14,328 nt of DNA from an uncultured Burkholderiaceae bacterium (GTDB lineage: Bacteria > Pseudomonadota > Gammaproteobacteria > Burkholderiales > Burkholderiaceae): NCBI GenBank assembly GCA_937871985.1, contig CALMPB010000339.1, positions 1 to 14,328 of the forward strand, in the 5' to 3' direction. This document shows positions 13,383 through 14,328 of this stretch, in pieces (positions within the stretch are counted from its first letter, which is position 1; every line of letters starts with the position of its first letter). The notes below the pieces were generated by a model. That model was given only the letters and a program-made list of their open reading frames with translations, made no database searches and had not been told where the DNA came from. A program made the translations under genes and the position numbers.

Positions 13383-13838
13383 ATGACAAGCGGAGACGAT
13401 CGTGAGAGCAGCGAAGCCCGGATCGTTCGAGCGGTATTGCGCCTCGCGCGGCGACTGCGCGGCCCCTCGCTCGATGGAGAGGTAACGGGCAGCGGTCTGG
13501 CGTTGCTCGCATCCCTGCATCGAGAGGGTCCGATGAGTGCGGTGGCACTGGCGCGCAGCGAGGGCTTGCAGCCGCAGTCGCTCAGTCGCCTGCTCGCCCA
13601 ACTGGAAGCTAACATGTTGATCGATCGGCCGATCGATCCAGTCGATCGGCGCCGGCAACAGATCACCCTCACGCCTACCGGCGCAGCGGCTTTGAAGCGA
13701 GCGATGACACGCCGTCGCGCATGGCTTGCGGATGCCATGTCCTGCCAGCTGAACGATGCCGACCGTCGGACGCTGCTGGTGGCGGCCGATGTGATGCTCC
13801 GGCTCGCCGACCATACAGGGGAAGTTGAGCATGAATGA
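13383..13838 (+). CDS. MarR-family transcriptional regulator
   Basis: A 151-residue MarR-type winged-helix regulator. The DNA-binding region is visible as GPMSAVALARSEGLQPQSLSR, then LLAQLEANMLIDRP, followed by the wing DPVDRRRQQITLTPTG with the conserved D-R-R and the ITLTPxG strand. The frame is open upstream to 13164, but that part overlaps the divergent VOC gene; the ATG at 13383 gives the normal MarR length and directly follows the palindrome. There is no clear ribosome-binding site. Its end overlaps the next VOC gene by 8 bases. It probably represses the operon and the divergent gene until a small toxic ligand binds. Confidence 0.92.
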   Translation: MTSGDDRESSEARIVRAVLRLARRLRGPSLDGEVTGSGLALLASLHREGPMSAVALARSEGLQPQSLSRLLAQLEANMLIDRPIDPVDRRRQQITLTPTGAAALKRAMTRRRAWLADAMSCQLNDADRRTLLVAADVMLRLADHTGEVEHE

Positions 13839-14214
13839 AGAGCCCATCCTAATCGCTGCCGAGCCCCAGCTCTTCGTGCCGGAATTGAGTGCGGCCTGCG
13901 CCTTCTATGTCGATCGCCTCGGCTTCACGCTCATGTTCATGCACGGCGATCCGTCCTTTTACGCTCAGGTCCGGCGAGGCGGGGCTTGTTTAAACCTGCG
14001 GCATACAGACGGCGAGGTGTTCGCGCAGGACCTCCGCGCTCGGGAAGCCAACGCGCTTTCGGCGACCGTAACCGTTCACGGCATCGAGGCGCTCGCCCGA
14101 ACCTTCGACGCCGCCGGTGTCGAGTGGCACCAGCGCCTCAAGCGTGAGATATGGGGCGCGCAAACGTTCATCCTCCGCGATCCTGGCGGCAATCTCATCG
14201 CTTTTGCCGAATAG
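13831..14214 (+). CDS. VOC-family protein co-transcribed with MarR
   Basis: A 127-residue glyoxalase/bleomycin-resistance/dioxygenase-fold protein. Module one is EPQLFVPELSAACAFYVDRL with GACLNLRH; module two is ALSATVTVHGIEALARTFDA with FILRDPGGNLIAFAE. The DPGGNLIxFxE ending, with a Glu at the usual metal-ligand position, is typical of enzymes or binding proteins of this fold. The ATG at 13831 follows GGGGAAG at good spacing and overlaps the MarR stop, so the two are translationally coupled. A TTG at 13825 is also in frame. It differs clearly from the divergent VOC protein at 12939. Confidence 0.9.
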   Translation: MNEEPILIAAEPQLFVPELSAACAFYVDRLGFTLMFMHGDPSFYAQVRRGGACLNLRHTDGEVFAQDLRAREANALSATVTVHGIEALARTFDAAGVEWHQRLKREIWGAQTFILRDPGGNLIAFAE

Positions 14215-14328
14215 CTGGCGGCGGCATCGGGTAACCCTTCACTCCGACAAGCTGTTTTACGCTTATGCGCTTGTCATGCTTTGCGCCGATCGGCAATCTC
14301 ACGGCAAGCGGAAAGCTGCCGGTCGGCT

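Noticed and set aside
14251..14280. GCTTATGCGC followed by TTGTCATGC near the right edge, with a similar GCGCTTATG at 10987-10995; considered as transposon ends.
   Set aside because: Only about 9 bases are shared, no transposase or target duplication is visible, and the window stops soon after. The 14215-14328 stretch shows no recognisable gene.

Overview
The window is GC-rich, densely coded DNA that looks like the chromosome of an alphaproteobacterium, most likely a sphingomonad (Sphingomonas, Sphingobium or a relative). The basis is the overall protein style: a CspA-like protein, a small protein beginning MSNFYLARAAEC, a 72-residue sphingomonad-type hypothetical, and many small regulator/enzyme cassettes. 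The genus is inference from recognised protein families. No tRNA, rRNA, CRISPR array or complete mobile element was found.

Layout. Positions 1-1060 hold three small minus-strand genes: a cold-shock protein, a 61-residue small protein and a 72-residue small protein. The csp gene has a structured leader. Positions 1060-1500 carry the N-terminal stub of an IS5-type transposase, ending almost at the stop codon of the next gene. Positions 1498-3290 (minus) hold a secreted serine hydrolase of the class C beta-lactamase fold. It is preceded by the broken 5' end of a secreted amidohydrolase that keeps its own promoter and an operator-like dyad. A secreted protein of unknown function follows on the plus strand (3421-4092). 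A minus-strand protein of unknown function (4296-5003) then faces a LysR regulator (5112-6008) across a shared intergenic region with a LysR-type dyad. A P-loop kinase-like ATPase lies at 6184-6732.

The second half is a row of small regulator cassettes. (a) A TetR repressor is divergent from a YajO-like aldo/keto reductase, with two copies of GGACAATTGTCC between them. (b) An arsenic operon arsR-arsC-acr3 (8957-10812) has an operator-like dyad directly against the arsR start codon. (c) A TTG-started TetR regulator overlaps a SnoaL/NTF2-like protein gene and is divergent from an outer-membrane beta-barrel gene. (d) A MarR regulator overlaps one VOC (glyoxalase/bleomycin-resistance fold) gene and is divergent from another, with a perfect 7+1+7 palindrome between them.

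Functionally, the region reads as an accessory stress/detoxification segment: arsenate reduction and arsenite efflux, a redox enzyme, VOC proteins and an envelope protein, each with its own local repressor. I do not see a clear novel multi-gene defence or biosynthetic system. The most informative observations are the two gene remnants flanking the serine hydrolase and the set of operator-like dyads that pair each regulator with its likely targets.
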